In this document: one piece after another, positions 25,097 through 37,809 of the stretch
How positions within the stretch are numbered: position 1 is the first letter of the stretch
Layout of the letters: every line of letters begins with the position of its first letter
NCBI RefSeq assembly: GCF_029227915.1
Contig: NC_079876.1
Span: forward strand, 1,242,001 to 1,306,000
Source of the DNA: Hydractinia symbiolongicarpus
Lineage: Eukaryota; Cnidaria; Hydrozoa; Anthoathecata; Hydractiniidae
Direction of reading: 5' to 3'
DNA length: 64,000 bases
Translations under genes and position numbers: made by a program
The notes under the pieces: generated by a model
Database searches by the model: none
What the model was told of the DNA's origin: nothing
Seen by the model: only the letters and a program-made list of their open reading frames with translations

Positions 25097-28000
25097 ACGA
25101 TTTTTTAAATTATTATTTCACCACTAAAACGCATGAGACTTGTAGTTTTCAAGAATGTTTTCATTTTTGATGAGACGCTGAATAAAAGCAGTTTAATCGC
25201 CGGCAAACGAAAACCCGCGATTTCCCGTAAATCTCGGGCTTGGCACGTATAGTCGAATGTATACAAAGAAAGTACCCTGTGAGTAAACTCACTTCCAGAA
25301 CGATTTTTTAAATTATTTTTTCATCACTAAAACGCATAAGACTTGTAGTTTTTAAAAATGTTTTCATTTTCGATGAGACGCTGAATAAAAGAAGTTTAAT
25401 CGCCGGCAAACGAAAACCCGCGATTTCCCGTAAATCCCGGCTTGGCCCGTATAGTCAAAAGTATACAAAGAAAGTACACAGGAAGTAAACTCATTTCCCG
25501 AACGATTTTTTAAATTATTTTTTCACCACTAAAACGCATGAGACTTGTAGTTTTCAAAAATGTTTTCATTTTTGATGAGACGCCGAAAAAAAGCAGTTTA
25601 ATCGCCTGCAAACGAAAACCCGCGATTTCCCGTAAATCCCGGGCTTGGCCGTATAGTCAAAAGTATACAAAGAAAGTACCCAGGGAGTAAACTCATTTCC
25701 CGAACGATTTTTTAAATCACTTTTTCACCCCTAAAACGCATGAGACTTGTAGTTTTCAAGAATGTTTTCATTTTTGATGAGACGCTGAATAAAAGCAGTT
25801 TAATCGCCGGTAAACGAAAACCCGCGATTTCCCGTAAATCCCGGGCTTGGCACGTATAGTCGAATGTATACAAAGAAAGTACCCTGTAAGTAAACTCATT
25901 TCCAGAACGATTTTTTAAATTATTTTTTCATCACTAAAACGCATAAGACTTGTAGTTTTTAGAAATGTTTTCATTTTTGATGAGACGCTGAATAAAAGAA
26001 GTTTAATCGCCGGCAAACGAAAACCCGCGATTTCCCGTAAATCCCGGGCTTCGCCCGTATAGTCAAAAGTATACAAAGAAAGTACCCAGGGAGTAAACTC
26101 ATTTCCCGAACGATTTTTTAAATTATTTTTTCACCACTAAAACGCATGAGACTTGTAGTTTTCAAAAATGTTTTCATTTTTGATGTGACGCTGAATAAAA
26201 GCAGTTTAATCGCCGGCAAACGAAAACCTGCGATTTCCCGTAAATCCCGGACTCGGCCCGTATAGTCAAAAGTATACAAAGAAAGTACCCAGGGAGTAAA
26301 CTCATTTCCAGAACGATTTTTTAAATTATTTTTTCACCACTAAAACGCATAAGACTTGTAGTTTTTAAAAATGTTTTCATTTTTGATGAGACACTGAATA
26401 AAAGAAGTTTAATCGCCGGCAAACGAAAACCCGCGATTTCCCGTAAATCCCGGACTCGGCCCGTATAGTCAAAAGTATACAAAGAAAGTACCCAGGGAGT
26501 AAACTCATTTCCAGAACGATTTTTTAAATTATTTTTTCACCACTAAAACGCATAAGACTTGTAGTTTTTAAAAATGTTTTCATTTTTGATGAGACGCTGA
26601 ATAAAAGCAGTTTAATCGCCGGCAAACGAAAACCTGCGATTTCCCGTAAATCCCGGACTCGGCCCGTATAGTCAAAAGTATACAAAGAAAGTACCCAGGG
26701 AGTAAACTCATTTCCAGAACGATTTTTTAAATTATTTTTTCACCACTAAAACGCATAAGACTTGTAGTTTTTAAAAATGTTTTCATTTTTGATGAGACAC
26801 TGAATAAAAGAAGTTTAATAGCCGGCAAACGAAAACCCGCGATTTCCCGTAAATCCCGGACTCGGCCCGTATAGTCAAAAGTATACAAAGAAAGTACCCA
26901 GGGAGTAAACTCATTTCCAGAACGATTTTTTAAATTATTTTTTCACCACTAAAACGCATAAGACTTGTAGTTTTTAAAAATGTTTTCATTTTTGATGAGA
27001 CGCTGAATAAAAGACGTTTAATCGCCGGCAAACGAAAACCCGCGATTTCCCGTAAATCCCGGGCTTGGCCCGTATAGTCAAGAGTATACAAAGAAAGTAC
27101 CCAGGAAGTAAACTCATTTCCAGAACGATTTTTTAAATTATTTTTTCACCACTAAAACGCATGAGACTTGTAGTTTTCAAAAATGTTTTCATTTTTGATG
27201 AGACGCTGAATAAAAGCAGTTTAATCGCCGGCAAACGAAAACCTGCGATTTCCCGTAAATCCCGGACTCGGCCCGTATGGTCAAAAGTATACAAAGAAAG
27301 TACCCAGGGAATAAACTCATTTCCAGAACGATTTTTTAAATTATTATTTCACCACTAAAACGCATAAGACTTGTAGTTTTTAAAAATGTTTTCATTTTTG
27401 ATGAGACACTGAATAAAAGAAGTTTAATCGCCGGCAAACGAAAACCCGCGATTTCCCGTAAATCCCGGACTCGGCCCGTATAGTCAAAAGTATACAAAGA
27501 AAGTACCCAGGGAGTAAACTCATTTCCAGAACGATTTTTTAAATTATTTTTTCACCACTAAAACGCATAAGACTTGTAGTTTTTAAAAATGTTTTCATTT
27601 TTGATGAGACGCTGAATAAAAGAAGTTTAATCGCCGGCAAACGAAAACCCGCGATTTCCCGTAAATCCCGGGCTTGGCCCGTATAGTCAAGAGTATACAA
27701 AGAAAGTACCCAGGAAGTAAACTCATTTCCAGAACGATTTTTTAAATTATTTTTTCACCACTAAAACGCATAAGACTTGTAGTTTTTAAAAATGTTTTCA
27801 TTTTTGATGAGACACTGAATAAAAGAAGTTTAATCGCCGGCAAACGAAAACCCGCGATTTCCCGTAAATCCCGGACTCGGCCCGTATAGTCAAAAGTATA
27901 CAAAGAAAGTACCCAGGGAGTAAACTCATTTCCAGAACGATTTTTTAAATTATTTTTTCACCACTAAAACGCATAAGACTTGTAGTTTTTAAAAATGTTT

Positions 28001-28341
28001 TCATTTTTGATGAGACGCTGAATAAAAGAAGTTTAATCGCCGGCAAACGAAAACCCGCGATTTCCCGTAAATCCCGGGCTTGGCCCGTATAGTCAAGAGT
28101 ATACAAAGAAAGTACCCAGGAAGTAAACTCATTTCCAGAACGATTTTTTAAATTATTTTTTCACCACTAAAACGCATAAGACTTGTAGTTTTTAAAAATG
28201 TTTTCATTTTTGATGACACGCTGAATAAAAGAAGTTTAATCGCCGGCAAACGAAAACCCGCGATTTCCCGTAAATCCCGGCTTGGCCCGTATAGTCAAAA
28301 GTATACAAAGAGAGTACCCAGGGAGTAAACTCATTTCCCGA
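25097..28341 (+). repeat. Domain II, 5' part: mixed then B-type-rich monomers
   Basis: From 25097 the domain I variants ('ggcacacg', 'aaaatccgcgac') disappear. After a few mixed units the stretch 26313-28341 is very regular. Monomers start at 26313, 26516, 26719, 26922, 27125, 27328, 27531, 27734, 27937 and 28140, with 203-bp spacing. All but the one at 27125 are B type (gcataag, tttttaaaa) and all up to 28140 begin 'ccagaacg'. The first clear TTC-loop monomer lies at about 26,050. No other feature is visible. Confidence 0.85.
27328..28139 (+). repeat. Two tandem 406-bp dimers
   Basis: Dimers 27328-27733 and 27734-28139 each consist of one monomer with 'gacactg' plus 'cggactcgg' and one with 'cgggcttgg', 'gtcaagag' and 'caggaag'. 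The same pair is recognisable at 26719-27124 with extra changes ('aatagccgg', 'agacgttt'). They expose the dimer as the local unit of amplification. Confidence 0.8.
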
Positions 28342-31300
28342 ACGATTTTTTAAATTATTTTTTCACCACTAAAACGCATGAGACTTGTAGTTTTCAAAAA
28401 TGTTTTCATTTTTGATGAGACGCTGAATAAAAGAAGTTTAATCGCCGGCAAACAAAAACCTGCGATTTCCCGTAAATCCTGGACTCGGCCCGTATAGTCA
28501 AAAGTATACGAAGAAAGTACCCAGGGAGTAAACTCATTTCCCAAACGATTTTTTAAATTATTATTTCACCACTAAAACGCATGAGACTTGTAGTTTTCAA
28601 GAATGTTTTCATTTTTGATGAGACGCTGAATAAAAGCAGTTTAATCGCCGGCTAACGAAAACCCGCGATTTCCCGTAAATCCCGGGTTTGGCCCGTATAG
28701 TCAAAAGTATACAAAGAAAATACCCAGGGAGTAAACTCATTTCCCGAACGATTTTTTAAATCAATTTTTCACCACTAAAACGCATGAGACTTGTAGTTTT
28801 TAAAAATGTTTTCATTTTTGATGAGACGCTGAATAAAAGAAGTTTAATCGCCGGCAAACGAAAACCTGCGATTTCCCGTAAATCCTGGACTCGGCCCGTA
28901 TAGTCAAAAGTATACAAAGAAAGTACCCAGGGAGTAAACTCATTTCCCAAACGATTTTTTAAATTATTATTTCACCACTAAAACGCATGAAACTTGTAGT
29001 TTTCAAGAATGTTTTCATTTTTGATGAGACGCTGAATAGAAGCAGTTTAATCGCCGGCTAACGAAAACCCGAGATTTCCCGTAAATCCCGGGCTTGGCAC
29101 GTATAGTCGAATGTATACAAAGAAAGTACCCTGTGAGTAAACTCATTCCCAGAACGATTTTTTAAATTATTTTTTCATCACTAAAACGCATAAGACTTAT
29201 AGTTTTTAAAAATGTTTTCATTTTTGATGAGACGCTGAATAAAAGAAGTTTAATCGCCGGCAAACGAAAACCCGCGATTTCCCGTAAATCCCGGCTTGGC
29301 CCGTATAGTCAAAAGTATACAAAGAAAGTACCCAGGAAGTAAACTCATTTCCCGAACGATTTTTTAAATTATTTTTTCACCACTAAAACGCATGAGACTT
29401 GTAGTTCTCAAAAATGTTTTCATTTTTGATGAGACGCTGAAAAAAAGCAGTTTAATCGCCGGCAAACGAAAACCCGCGATTTCCCGTAAATCCTGGGCTT
29501 GGCCGTATAGTCAAAAGTATACAAAGAAAGTACCCAGGGAGTAAACTCATTTCCCGAACGATTTTTTAAATCACTTTTTCACCACTAAAACGCATGAGAC
29601 TTGTAGTTTTTAAAAATGTTTTCATTTTTGATGAGACGCTGAATAAAAGAAGTTTAATCGCCGGCAAACGAAAACCTGCGATTTCCCGTAAATCCTGGAC
29701 TCGGCCCGTATAGTCAAAAGTATACAAAGAAAGTACCCAGGGAGTAAACTCATTTCCCAAACGATTTTTTAAATTATTATTTCACCACTAAAACGCATGA
29801 AACTTGTAGTTTTCAAGAATGTTTTCATTTTTGATGAGACGCTGAATAGAAGCAGTTTAATCGCCGGCTAACGAAAACCCGAGATTTCCCGTAAATCCCG
29901 GGCTTGGCACGTATAGTCGAATGTATACAAAGAAAGTACCCTGTGAGTAAACTCATTCCCAGAACGATTTTTTAAATTATTTTTTCATCACTAAAACGCA
30001 TAAGACTTATAGTTTTTAAAAATGTTTTCATTTTTGATGAGACGCTGAATAAAAGAAGTTTAATCGCCGGCAAACGAAAACCCGCGATTTCCCGTAAATC
30101 CCGGCTTGGCCCGTATAGTCAAAAGTATACAAAGAAAGTACCCAGGAAGTAAACTCATTTCCCGAACGATTTTTTAAATTATTTTTTCACCACTAAAACG
30201 CATGAGACTTGTAGTTCTCAAAAATGTTTTCATTTTTGATGAGACGCTGAAAAAAAGCAGTTTAATCGCCGGCAAACGAAAACCCGCGATTTGCCGTAAA
30301 TCCTGGGCTTGGCCGTATAGTCAAAAGTATACAAAGAAAGTACCCAGGGAGTAAACTCGTTTCCAGAACGATTTTTTAAATCACTTTTTTACCACTAAAA
30401 CGCATGAGACTTGTAGTTTTCAAAAATGTTTTCATTTTTGATGAGACGCTGAAAAAAAGCAGTTTAATCGCCGGCAAACGAAAACCTGCTATTTCCCATA
30501 AATCCCGGCTTGGCCCGTATAGTCAAAAGTATACAAAGAAAGTACCCAGGGAGTAAACTCATTTCCCGAACGATTTTTTAAATTATTTTTTCACCACTAA
30601 AACGCATAAGACTTGTAGTTTTCAAAAATGTTTTCATTTTTGATGAGACGCTGAATAAAAGAAGTTTAATCGCCGGCAAACAAAAACCTGCGATTTCCCG
30701 TAAATCCTGGACTCGGCCCGTATAGTCAAAAGTATACGAAGAAAGTACCCAGGGAGTAAACTCATTTCCCAAACGATTTTTTAAATTATTATTTCACCAC
30801 TAAAACGCATGAGACTTGTAGTTTTTAAAAATGTTTTCATTTTTGATGACACGCTGAATAAAAGAAGTTTAATCGCCGGCAAACGAAAACCCGCAATTTC
30901 CCGTAAATCCCGGCTTGGCCCGTATAGTCAAAAGTATACAAAGAAAGTACCCAGGGAGTAAACTCATTTCCCGAACGATTTTTTAAATTATTTTTTCACC
31001 ACTAAAACGCATGAGACTTGTAGTTTTCAAAAATGTTTTCATTTTTGATGAGACGCTGAATAAAAGAAGTTTAATCGCCGGCAAACAAAAACCTGCGATT
31101 TCCCGTAAATCCTGGACTCGGCCCGTATAGTCAAAAGTATACGAAGAAAGTACCCAGGGAGTAAACTCATTTCCCAAACGATTTTTTAAATTATTATTTC
31201 ACCACTAAAACGCATGAGACTTGTAGTTTTCAAGAATGTTTTCATTTTTGATGAGACGCTGAATAAAAGCAGTTTAATCGCCGGCTAACGAAAACCCGCG

Positions 31301-34300
31301 ATTTCCCGTAAATCCCGGGTTTGGCCCGTATAGTCAAAAGTATACAAAGAAAATACCCAGGGAGTAAACTCATTTCCCGAACGATTTTTTAAATCACTTT
31401 TTCACCACTAAAACGCATGAGACTTGAAGTTTTTAAAAATGTTTTCATTTTTGATGAGACGCTGAATAAAAGAAGTTTAATCGCCGGCAAACGAAAACCT
31501 GCGATTTCCCGTAAATCCTGGACTCGGCCCGTATAGTCAAAAGTATACAAAGAAAGTACCCAGGGAGTAAACTCATTTCCCAAACGATTTTTTAAATTAT
31601 TATTTCACCACTAAAACGCATGAAACTTGTAGTTTTCAAGAATGTTTTCATTTTTGATGAGACGCTGAATAGAAGCAGTTTAATCGCCGGCTAACGAAAA
31701 CCCGAGATTTCCCGTAAATCCCGGGCTTGGCACGTATAGTCGAATGTATACAAAGAAAGTACCCTGTGAGTAAACTCATTCCCAGAACGATTTTTTAAAT
31801 TATTTTTTCATCACTAAAACGCATAAGACTTATAGTTTTTAAAAATGTTTTCATTTTTGATGAGACGCTGAATAAAAGAAGTTTAATCGCCGGCAAACGA
31901 AAACCCGCGATTTCCCGTAAATCCCGGCTTGGCCCGTATAGTCAAAAGTATACAAAGAAAGTACCCAGGAAGTAAACTCATTTCCCGAACGATTTTTTAA
32001 ATTATTTTTTCACCACTAAAACGCATGAGACTTGTAGTTCTCAAAAATGTTTTCATTTTTGATGAGACGCTGAAAAAAAGCAGTTTAATCGCCGGCAAAA
32101 GAAAACCCGCGATTTCCCGTAAATCCTGGGCTTGGCCGTATAGTCAAAAGTATACAAAGAAAGTACCCAGGGAGTAAACTCGTTTCCAGAACGATTTTTT
32201 AAATCACTTTTTTACCACTAAAACGCATGAGACTTGTAGTTTTCAAAAATGTTTTCATTTTTGATGAGACGCTGAAAAAAAGCAGTTTAATCGCCGGCAA
32301 ACGAAAACCTGCTATTTCCCATAAATCCCGGCTTGGCCCGTATAGTCAAAAGTATACAAAGAAAGTACCCAGGGAGTAAACTCATTTCCCGAACGATTTT
32401 TTAAATTATTTTTTCACCACTAAAACGCATAAGACTTGTAGTTTTCAAAAATGTTTTCATTTTTGATGAGACGCTGAATAAAAGAAGTTTAATCGCCGGC
32501 AAACGAAAACCCGCGATTTCCCGTAAATCCTGGGCTTGGCCGTATAGTCAAAAGTATACAAAGAAAGTACCCAGGGAGTAAACTCGTTTCCCGAACGATT
32601 TTTTAAATCACTTTTTCACCACTAAAACGCATGAGACTTGCAGTTTTTAAAAATGTTTTCATTTTTGATGAGACGCTGAATAAAAGAAGTTTAATCGCCG
32701 GCAAACAAAAACCTGCGATTTCCCGTAAATCCTGGACTCGGCCCGTATAGTCAAAAGTATACAAAGAAAGTACCCAGGGAGTAAACTCATTTCCAGAACG
32801 ATTTTTTAAATTATTTTTTCATCACTAAAACGCATAAGACTTGTAGTTTTTAAAAATGTTTTCATTTTTGATGAGACGCTGAATAAAAGAAGTTTAATCG
32901 CCGGCAAACGAAAACCCGCGATTTCCCGTAAATCCAGGCTTGGCCCGTATAGTCAAAAGTATACAAAGAAAGTACCCAGGAAGTAAACTCATTTCCCGAA
33001 CGATTTTTTAAATTATTTTTTCACCACTAAAACGCATGAGACTTGTAGTTTTCAAAAATGTTTTCATTTTTGATGAGACGCTGAAAAAAAGCAGGTTAAT
33101 CGCCGGCAAACGAAAACCCGCGATTTCCCGTAAATCCCGGCTTGGCCCGTATAGTCAAAAGTATACAAAGAAAGTACCCAGGGAGTAAACTCATTTCCAG
33201 AACGATTTTTTAAATTATTTTTTCACCACTAAAACGCATAAGACTTGTAGTTTTTAAAAATGTTTTCATTTTTGATGAGACGCTGAATAAAAGAAGTTTA
33301 ATCGCCAGCAAACGAAAACCCGCGATTTCCCGTAAATCCCGGGCTTGGCCCGTATAGTCAAGAGTATACAAAGAAAGTACCCAGGAAGTAAACTCATTTC
33401 CAGAACGATTTTTTAAATTATTTTTTCACCACTAAAACGCATAAGACTTGTAGTTTTTAAAAATGCTTTCATTTTTGATGACACGCTGAATAATAGAAGT
33501 TTAATCGCCGGCAAACGAAAACCCGCGATTTCCCGTAAATCCCGGCTTGGCCCGTATAGTCAAAAGTATACAAAGAAAGTACCCAGGGAGTAAACTCATT
33601 TCTCGAACGATTTTTTAAATTATTTTTTCACCAATAAAACGCATGAGACTTGTAGTTTTCAAAAATGTTTTCATTTTTGATGAGACGCTGAATAAAAGAA
33701 GTTTAATCGCCGGCAAACAAAAACCTGCGATTTCCCGTAAATCCTTTACTCGGCCCGTATAGTCAAAAGTATACGAAGAAAGTACCCAGGGAGTAAACTC
33801 ATTTCCCAAACGATTTTTTAAATTATTATTTCACCACTAAAACGCATGAGACTTGTAGTTTTCAAGAATGTTTTCATTTTTGATGAGACGCTGAATAAAA
33901 GCAGTTTAATCGCCGGCTAACGAAAACCCGCGATTTCCCGTAAATCCCGGGTTTGGCCCGTATAGTCAAAAGTATACAAAGAAAATACCCAGGGAGTAAA
34001 CTCATTTCCCGAACGATTTTTTAAATCACTTTTTCACCACTAAAACGCATGAGACTTGTAGTTTTTAAAAATGTTTTCATTTTTGATGAGACGCTGAATA
34101 AAAGAAGTTTAATCGCCGGCAAACGAAAACCTGCGATTTCCCGTAAATCCGGGACTCGGCCCGTATAGTCAAAAGTATACAAAGAAAGTACCCAGGGAGT
34201 AAACTCATTTCCCAAACGATTTTTTAAATTATTATTTCACAACTAAAACGCATGAAACTTGTAGTTTTCAAGAATGTTTTCATTTTTGATGAGACACTGA

Positions 34301-36150
34301 ATAGAAGCAGTTTAATCGCCGGCAAACGAAAACCTGCGATTTCCCGTAAATCCCGGCTTGGCCCGTATAGTCAAAAGTATACAAAGAAAGTACCCAGGGA
34401 GTAAACTCATTTCCCGAACGATTTTTTAAATTATTTTTTCACCACTAAAACGCATAAGACTTGTAGTTTTCAAAAATGTTTTCATTTTTGATGAGACGCT
34501 GAATAAAAGAAGCTTAATCGCCGGCAAACGAAAACCCGCGATTTCCCGTAAATCCTGGGCTTGGCCGTATAGTCAAAAGTATACAAAGAAAGTACCCAGG
34601 GAGTAAACTCGTTTCCAGAACGATTTTTTAAATCACTTTTTCACCACTAAAACGCATGAGACTTGTAGTTTTCAAAAATGTTTTCATTTTTGATGAGACG
34701 CTGAAAAAAAGCAGTTTAATCGCCGGCAAACGAAAACCTGCGATTTCCCGTAAATCCTGGACTCGGCCCGTATAGTCAAAAGTATACAAAGAAAGTACCC
34801 AGGGAGTAAACTCATTTCCCAAACGATTTTTTAAATTATTTTTTCACCACTAAAACGCATAAGACTTGTAGTTTTCAAAAATGTTTTCATTTTTGATGAG
34901 ACGCTGAATAAAAGAAGTTTAATCGCCGGCAAACGAAAACCCGCGATTTCCCGTAAATCCTGGGCTTGGCCGTATAGTCAAAAGTATACAAAGAAAGTAC
35001 CCAGGGAGTAAACTCGTTTCCCGAACGATTTTTTAAATCACTTTTTCACCACTAAAACGCATGAGACTTGTAGTTTTTAAAAATGTTTTCATTTTTGATG
35101 AGACGCTGAATAAAAGAAGTTTAATCGCCGGCAAACAAAAACCTGCGATTTCCCGTAAATCCTGGACTCGGCCCGTATAGTCAAAAGTATACAAAGAAAG
35201 TACCCAGGGAGTAAACTCATTTCCCAAACGATTTTTTAAATTATTATTTCACCACTAAAACGCATGAGACTTGTAGTTTTCAAGAATGTTTTCATTTTTG
35301 ATGAGACGCTGAATAAAAGCAGTTTAATCGCCGGCAAACGAAAACCCGCGATTTCCCGTAAATCCCGGGCTTGGCACGTATAGTCGAATGTATACAAAGA
35401 AAGTACCCTGTGAGTAAACTCATTTCCAGAACGATTTTTTAAATTATTTTTTCATCACTAAAACGCATAAGACTTGTAGTTTTTAAAAATGTTTTCATTT
35501 TTGATGAGACGCTGAATAAAAGAAGTTTAATCGCCGGCAAACGAAAACCCGCGATTTCCCGTAAATCCCGGCTTGGCCTGTATAGTCAAAAGTATACAAA
35601 GAAAGTACCCAGGAAGTAAACTCATTTCCCGAACGATTTTTCAAATTATTTTTTCACCACTAAAACGCATGAGACTTGTAGTTTTCAAAAATGTTTTCAT
35701 TTTTGATGAGACGCTGAAAAAAAGCAGTTTAATCGCCGGCAAACGAAAACCCGCGATTTCCCGTAAATCCCGGCTTGGCCCGTATAGTCAAAAGTATACA
35801 AAGAAAGTACCCAGGGAGTAAACTCATTTCCCGAACGATTTTTTAAATTATTTTTTCACCACTAAAACGCATAAGACTTGTAGTTTTCAAAAATGTTTTC
35901 ATTTTTGATGAGACGCTGAATAAAAGAAGTTTAATCGCCGGCAAACGAAAACCCGCGATTTCCCGTAAATCCCGGGCTTGGCCGTATAGTCGAATGTATA
36001 CAAAGAAAGTACCCAGGGAGTAAACTCATTTCCCGAACGATTTTTTAAATCACTTTTTCACCCCTAAAACGCATGAGACTTGTAGTTTTTAAAAATGTTT
36101 TCATTTTTGATGAGACGCTGAATAAAAGAAGTTTAATCGCCGGCAAACAA
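28342..36150 (+). repeat. Domain II 13-monomer HOR (about 2,632 bp), three diverged copies
   Basis: Copy starts are at 28342, 30975 and 33607, each a monomer with 'caaacaaaaacctg', 'cctggactcgg' and 'tatacgaag', preceded by a 'gatgacacgctg' monomer. Each start is followed two monomers later by the same 'taaatca' unit (28748, 31381, 34013). Copy 1 contains a 4-mer duplication. Copy 2 has that block once and other monomers in its place. Copy 3 departs from about 34,220 and carries new changes such as 'cctttactcgg' and 'ccaataaaacg'. Confidence 0.75.
28748..30367 (+). repeat. Four-monomer tandem duplication (2 x 810 bp)
   Basis: 28748-29557 and 29558-30367 share 'ggctaacgaaaacccgag', 'ctcattccc', 'acttatagtttttaa' and 'gtagttctcaaaa'. 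A third single copy is at 31381-32190. Small differences exist ('taaatcaattt' at 28748, 'tttgccgtaaa' near 30,292), so it is older than the 22668 duplication. Confidence 0.82.
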
Positions 36151-37390
36151 AAACCTGCGATTTCCCGTAAATCCTGGACTCGGCCCGTATAGTCAAAGGT
36201 ATACAAAGAAAGTACCCAGGGAGTAAACTAATTTCCCAAACGATTTTTTAAATTATTATTTCACCACTAAAACGCATGAGACTTGTAGTTTTCAAGAATG
36301 TTTTCATTTTTGATGAGACGCTGAATAAAAGCAGTTTAATCGCCAGCAAACGAAAACCCGCGATTTCCCGTAAATCCCGGGCTTGGCACGTATAGTCGAA
36401 TGTATACAAAGAAAGTACCCTGTAAGTAAACTCATTTCCAGAACGATTTTTTAAATTATTTTTTCATCACTAAAACCCATAAGACTTGTAGTTTTTAAAA
36501 ATGTTTTCATTTTTGATGAGACGCTGAATAAAAGAAGTTTAATCGCCGGCAAACAAAAACCTGCGATTTCCCGTAAATCCTGGACTCGGCCCGTATAGTC
36601 AAAGGTATACAAAGAAAGTACCCAGGGAGTAAACTAATTTCCCAAACGATTTTTTAAATTATTTTTTCACCACTAAAACGCATGAGACTTGTAGTTTTCA
36701 AGAATGTTTTCATTTTTGATGAGACGCTGAATAAAAGAAGTTTAATCGCCGGCAAACGAAAACCCGCGATTTCCCGTAAATCCCGGGCTTCGCCCGTATA
36801 GTCAAAAGTATACAAAGAAAGTACCCAGGGAGTAAACTCATTTCCCGAACGATTTTTTAAATTATTTTTTCACCACTAAAACGCATGAGACTTGTAGTTT
36901 TTAAAAATGTTTTCATTTTTGATGAGACGCTGAATAAAAGAAGTTCAATCGCCGGCAAACGAAAACCCGCGATTTCCCGTAAATCCCGGCTTGGCCCGTA
37001 TAGTCAAAAGTATACAAAGAAAGTACCCAGGAAGTAAACTCATTTCCCGAACGATTTTTTAAATTATTTTTTCACCACTAAAACGCATGAGACTTGTAGT
37101 TTTCAAAAATGTTTTCATTTTTGATGAGACGCTGAAAAAAAACAGTTTAATTGCCGGCAAACGAAAACCTGCGATTTCCCTAAATCCCGGACTCGGCCCG
37201 TATAGTCAAAAGTATACAAAGAAAGTACCCAGGGAGTAAACTCATTTCCAGAACGATTTTTTAAATTATTTTTTCACCACTAAAACGCATAAGACTTGTA
37301 GTTTTTAAAAATGTTTTCATTTTTGATGAGACGCTGAATAAAAGAAGTTTAATCGCCGGCAAACGAAAACCCGCGATTTCCCGTAAATCC

Positions 37391-37403
37391 CGGGCTTCGC
37401 CCG
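37391..37403. repeat. GC-rich mini-hairpin, TTC-loop version
   Basis: CGGGC, loop TTC, GCCCG. The stem is the same as in the TTG version and the single changed base is in the loop. This version first appears near 26,050 and becomes the common form in domains III and IV, for example at about 40,640, 41,650, 47,530 and 61,755. Loop identity therefore marks the domain. Confidence 0.8.
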
Positions 37404-37796
37404 TATAGTCAAAAGTATACAAAGAAAGTACCCAGGGAGTAAACTCATTTTCCGAACGATTTTTTAAATTATTTTTTCACCACTAAAACGCATGAGACTT
37501 GTAGTTTTCAAAAAAGTTTTCATTTTTGATGAGACGCTGAATAAAAGCAGTTTAATCGCCGGCAAACGAAAACCTGCGATTTCCCGTAAATCCCGGACTC
37601 GGCCCGTATAGTCAAAAGTATACAAAGAAAGTACCCAGGGAGTAAACTCATTTCCAGAACGATTTTTTAAATTATTTTTTCACCACTAAAACGCATAAGA
37701 CTTGTAGTTTTTAAAAATGTTTTCATTTTTGATGAGACGCTGAATAAAAGAAGTTTAATCGCCGGCAAACGAAAACCCGCGATTTCCCGTAAATCC

Positions 37797-37809
37797 CGGG
37801 CATCGCCCG
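37797..37809. repeat. GC-rich mini-hairpin, ATC-loop version
   Basis: CGGGC, loop ATC, GCCCG, with the stem intact and the loop altered. It recurs at 38203-38215 and, one 5,881-bp HOR later, at about 43,678 and 44,084. It is confined to the 29-mer HOR. A fourth loop, TTT, occurs once at 60618-60630. Confidence 0.8.

Noticed and set aside
27161-27358. 65-codon plus-strand open frame
   Set aside because: Lies within the monomer starting at 27125 and is closed in neighbouring, nearly identical monomers. No start context or protein family support.
35573-35821. 82-codon plus-strand open frame spanning two monomers
   Set aside because: The longest open frame, but it depends on private base changes at its ends (for example 'ggcctgtatag' supplying ATG-related context and 'tcaaatt' near 35,641). 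It only reads across a monomer junction by chance.
37391-37403. Rho-independent terminator (GC hairpin)
   Set aside because: The 5-bp stem is not followed by a T-run, recurs in many monomers, and no gene lies upstream.
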